From assembly GCA_023427085.1 (NCBI GenBank), contig JAEZBO010000141.1, positions 1 to 26,031 of the forward strand: a stretch of DNA of 26,031 nt. The letters run 5' to 3'. Each line of letters begins with the position of its first letter. Position 1 is the first letter of the stretch. The position numbers and the translations under genes are program-made. Source of the stretch: Pseudomonadota bacterium. Lineage in GTDB: Bacteria > Pseudomonadota > Gammaproteobacteria > Burkholderiales > Burkholderiaceae_B. Of the stretch, positions 22,431 to 26,031 are shown piece after piece. A model generated the notes under the pieces. The model saw only the letters and a program-made list of their open reading frames with translations, had not been told where the DNA came from and ran no database searches.

Positions 22431-23435
22431 ATGCCCTATCCGATTCTAAACTGGCTCAACATAGCAGCAGATTTCTCTCACACTCTTTTAGTGGGCAATG
22501 GCGGAAGCGTTGCTGTTCATGAGGACTTTGGCTACACAGGCCTATTTGAGGCTGCGCAGGCCCATGACTTCATTGACGCGAATGTAGCCGACATCTTCGC
22601 ACGGTTCGATACCAACGATTTCGAACTCGTCCTCCGCCGACTATGGCAGGCCAAGCAGGTGAATACCGCCCTCGACATCACGGTTAAGGAAGTAGATGAG
22701 GCCTACGCCACCGTGCGTGACGCGCTCATTCAGACCGTGCAAAAAGTACATGTTCCGTACGAAAACGTGAGGCTTCACCTTGATCCGATTTACAAATTCA
22801 TGCGCAGATTCCATACAGTTATCTCGCTGAACTATGATCTGTTGATCTACTGGGCAGCCCAGTATGGTAACGACGCGTTGGGCAGCCGATACCATTTCAA
22901 GGATGGCTTCAACGGGACCTCATTTTCGGACGACTGGGCGATGTACCGCGGCGCCTACGGCGGCGTGGCCAATCCAACCATCTTCTGCTACCCGCATGGC
23001 AATATCGCAATCGGCATCACCAAGACCTTCGAAGAAGAAAAGCTCCTCGCTAGATCACTAAATCTTCTCGACTCCATTATTGACGCGTGGCGCGAAGGAC
23101 ATCGTATACCCCTATTCGTCTGCGATGGAAGGTCAGAGCAAAAACTGGACGCTATCCAAAAATCCCATTACCTGCGAAGTGTCCACGGCGGTCTGTTGAA
23201 CAACGTGGGCGAATCCCTGGTCATCTATGGTTGGGGAATCGGGAAGCAGGACAACCACATTCTCGACCGCATCGGATCTAACCGACCTCAACGCGTAGCC
23301 GTGTCTGTCTATGACAGCATGCAGGCGTACTGTGAGCATGCTTATAGTACGTTGTCGAAGATTGGCGTTCCGGACATTAGGTTTTTTCATTCGAATAGCG
23401 CAGGTGCATGGAACAATCCAATCCATGCTCAATAG
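22431..23435 (+). CDS. DUF4917 family protein with SIR2-like motifs
   Basis: This is a 334-residue protein. Near the N-terminus LLVGNGGSVAV (G22-N23-G24-G25-S26) is the nucleotide-binding loop typical of DUF4917 and parallels GAGxS of SIR2 proteins. FHTVISLNYDLLIYW (S132-L-N134-Y-D136) parallels the TxNID segment. FCYPHGN (H189-G190) parallels the catalytic histidine of SIR2. LVIYGWGIGKQDNHIL (about 263-278) parallels the distal G-x-S-x-x-D nucleotide contact. SIR2-like proteins in bacterial defence commonly hydrolyse NAD+. The ATG at 22431 is chosen; a TTG at 22419 is possible, and neither has a strong ribosome site. It lies 78 bp after the DUF6119 gene with no terminator between. Confidence 0.82.
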   Translation: MPYPILNWLNIAADFSHTLLVGNGGSVAVHEDFGYTGLFEAAQAHDFIDANVADIFARFDTNDFELVLRRLWQAKQVNTALDITVKEVDEAYATVRDALIQTVQKVHVPYENVRLHLDPIYKFMRRFHTVISLNYDLLIYWAAQYGNDALGSRYHFKDGFNGTSFSDDWAMYRGAYGGVANPTIFCYPHGNIAIGITKTFEEEKLLARSLNLLDSIIDAWREGHRIPLFVCDGRSEQKLDAIQKSHYLRSVHGGLLNNVGESLVIYGWGIGKQDNHILDRIGSNRPQRVAVSVYDSMQAYCEHAYSTLSKIGVPDIRFFHSNSAGAWNNPIHAQ

Positions 23436-23545
23436 CTGCCTAACAAGTGGAGCACCTTTTCATCGGTATGGGTCTCATTGACCCACGGTCACACAGGTGC
23501 TAACTCCGCTTTCAAACAAAGATGCTTATAGCGTCGAAGGCCAAC

Positions 23546-23569
23546 GACCGCTTAGGGTCGAAAGCGGCC
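23546..23569. repeat. dispersed CCGCTT/AAGCGG palindrome, copy 3
   Basis: GACCGCTTAGGGTCGAAAGCGGCC folds through a perfect CCGCTT/AAGCGG stem with an 8-nt loop. It is the best-preserved copy of the repeat. Confidence 0.5.
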
Positions 23570-23834
23570 ACTCACGCCACTCAGGGCGAGAGCGACCACC
23601 GTCTGTCCGGCCTTGTCCGGACTGCATGACCAATACAGGAGCAGACGTGTCTTGTCGGCTAGGCAGGCGCCTCCGCTCGCCATCCATAGGCAAAGCCTCT
23701 ATCCTCGGAAGACAGGCGGGTCATCCTGAGCTTGGCACGCGGAGTCGAACTTTCGGAGGCGAAATCCGGCTGGAGATCGCACCACTGGTCGCTAAAAGTG
23801 GAGGGTTTACCCTGCCGCCTACGCCCACCGAGCT

Positions 23835-23873
23835 AATTCCAAACTCGTGAACCAAATTCCAAACTCGATGAAC
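23835..23873. repeat. 20-bp tandem direct repeat, possible insertion-sequence end
   Basis: AATTCCAAACTCG occurs at 23835-23847 and again at 23855-23867, each followed by a TGAAC word (TGAAC at 23848-23852, ATGAAC at 23868-23873), giving a 20-bp period. Repeated short words at an end are typical of IS21-type termini and some transposons. No transposase gene remains, so this would be an orphan end. Confidence 0.5.
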
Positions 23874-23917
23874 TTCGACATCGGCGCTGGGGAACCCCCA
23901 AATTTGTAACAACCCCC

Positions 23918-23945
23918 TTGAACCTCCCCATCCCATCCCTATAAT
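23918..23945 (+). promoter_or_regulatory. groESL promoter
   Basis: -35 TTGAAC (23918-23923), a 16-bp spacer and a perfect -10 TATAAT (23940-23945). CTTGAA also resembles the -35 of heat-shock sigma32 promoters, but the downstream CCCATCCC lies at a poor distance for that factor. The last base of the -10 is the first base of the CIRCE operator. Confidence 0.8.
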
Positions 23946-23971
23946 TAGCACTCAATGGCAGCGAGTGCTAA
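23945..23971. promoter_or_regulatory. CIRCE operator (HrcA binding site)
   Basis: TTAGCACTC (23945-23953), a 9-bp spacer, and GAGTGCTAA (23963-23971) match the CIRCE consensus at every position. HrcA bound here would cover the transcription start and repress groESL until heat shock. Confidence 0.97.
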
Positions 23972-24031
23972 CAATGGCCTCGCGCCCAGCCAGACTTTCA
24001 ACCCAACTCATTGAATCAACAGGAGTTCTTC

Positions 24032-24319
24032 ATGGCCCTGCGTCCCCTGCATGATCGCGTGATCATCAAGCGTCTGGACAACGAGCGCAAAACTGCCTCG
24101 GGTATCGTCATTCCGGATAGCGCCGCTGAGAAGCCTGACCAAGGCGAAGTCGTCGCTGTCGGCCCCGGCAAGAAGACCGAAGATGGCAAGGTTCTGCCGG
24201 TCGACCTGAAGGTCGGCGACAAGGTGCTGTTCGGCAAGTACGCCGGCCAGGCCGTCAAGGTCGATGGCGAAGAGTTGCTGGTCATCCGCGAGGAAGAAAT
24301 CCTCGCCGTGGTGCAGTAA
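24032..24319 (+). CDS. groES: co-chaperonin GroES (Hsp10)
   Basis: This 95-residue protein is full length, beginning MALRPLHDRVIIKRLDNERK. The mobile loop ERKTASGIVIPDSAAEKP is at about 18-35, which binds GroEL. VGPGKK follows, then LKVGDKVLFGKYAG, and the ending is EEEILAVVQ. It forms the heptameric lid of the GroEL folding chamber in the cytoplasm. The ATG at 24032 has AGGAG upstream (24021-24025); an open frame from 24011 is rejected. It is transcribed from a CIRCE-controlled promoter with groEL 47 bp downstream. Confidence 0.98.
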   Translation: MALRPLHDRVIIKRLDNERKTASGIVIPDSAAEKPDQGEVVAVGPGKKTEDGKVLPVDLKVGDKVLFGKYAGQAVKVDGEELLVIREEEILAVVQ

Positions 24320-24366
24320 TTCCCCATCCGACTCATCTGCAACCGAATCAATAAAGGAAGCTAACA

Positions 24367-26013
<1,647 letters not shown>

Positions 26014-26031
26014 TTGCAGCCGGCCCGAGGC

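Larger units (their letters stand above)
23436..23917. other. right edge of the island, no convincing gene
   Basis: About 480 bp without a supported gene. Open frames here (a plus-strand one at 23497-23850 and a minus-strand one at 23721-23951) have no ribosome site or recognisable family. The stretch holds a copy of the dispersed palindrome (23546-23569) and the tandem repeat at 23835-23873. The sequence between them looks like scrambled insertion-sequence or island-end debris. Confidence 0.5.

Noticed and set aside
23497..23850. 117-codon plus-strand frame after the DUF4917 gene
   Set aside because: It covers a repeat copy and the edge of the tandem repeat, with no ribosome site and no protein-like pattern.
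18000..23900. Search for a CRISPR array or retron-like inverted repeats in the island
   Set aside because: No regularly spaced repeats with unique spacers and no reverse transcriptase gene; only short scattered palindromes.
23721..23951. 76-codon minus-strand frame reaching into the groESL promoter
   Set aside because: It overlaps the promoter and CIRCE site; at best debris of an insertion-sequence end.

Overview
The window looks like the chromosome of a high-GC beta-proteobacterium, most likely in the Bordetella/Achromobacter group (Alcaligenaceae). This is inferred from gene content and the style of groES-groEL, not from any search. The left 17.3 kb and the right 2.1 kb have the GC-rich, tightly packed look of core genome. 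The stretch from about 17.35 to 23.9 kb is visibly lower in GC, loosely packed, rich in broken genes, and reads as a small genomic island.

Left part (1-17.3 kb). A Fur-box-controlled FecI-type ECF sigma factor and the start of its FecR partner open the window. They are followed by a TSUP (TauE/YfcA-type) permease divergent from a MocR-type regulator, and by a short-chain dehydrogenase divergent from a YqhC-like AraC regulator. Next is a minus-strand operon of four genes that overlap each other by 4 nt: an ABC ATPase, a periplasmic adaptor, an FtsX/DevC-type permease and a NodT-type outer-membrane lipoprotein. Together these encode a complete DevABC-TolC-like tripartite exporter. A PAP2-type phosphatase lipoprotein with an autotransporter-type beta-strand repeat follows, with its own terminator and a possible half-conserved Pho box. 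Then come an MFS transporter and a coupled pair of unknowns, one membrane protein and one secreted protein. The last gene on this side is an ABC-F ATPase of the YheS type that lacks the usual C-terminal extension.

Island (about 17.35-23.9 kb). It opens with the decayed C-terminal end of a molybdenum hydroxylase (xanthine dehydrogenase/aldehyde oxidase family). It then carries a DUF4238 protein, a tyrosine recombinase broken by one frameshift and one nonsense codon, and a compact same-strand cassette. The cassette consists of a 44-residue zinc ribbon protein, a DUF6119 (TIGR04141) protein and a DUF4917 protein with recognisable SIR2-like motifs. Short palindromic CCGCTT/AAGCGG repeats are scattered between these genes, and a 20-bp tandem repeat marks the right edge. 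The cassette is the best candidate here for an undescribed system, plausibly a defence module with a SIR2-like NAD-consuming effector, but that function is inference.

Right part (23.9-26.03 kb). groES-groEL are complete, with a sigma70-type promoter and a perfect CIRCE operator that overlaps the end of the -10 box, so HrcA control is expected. The island ends only about 45 bp upstream of this promoter.
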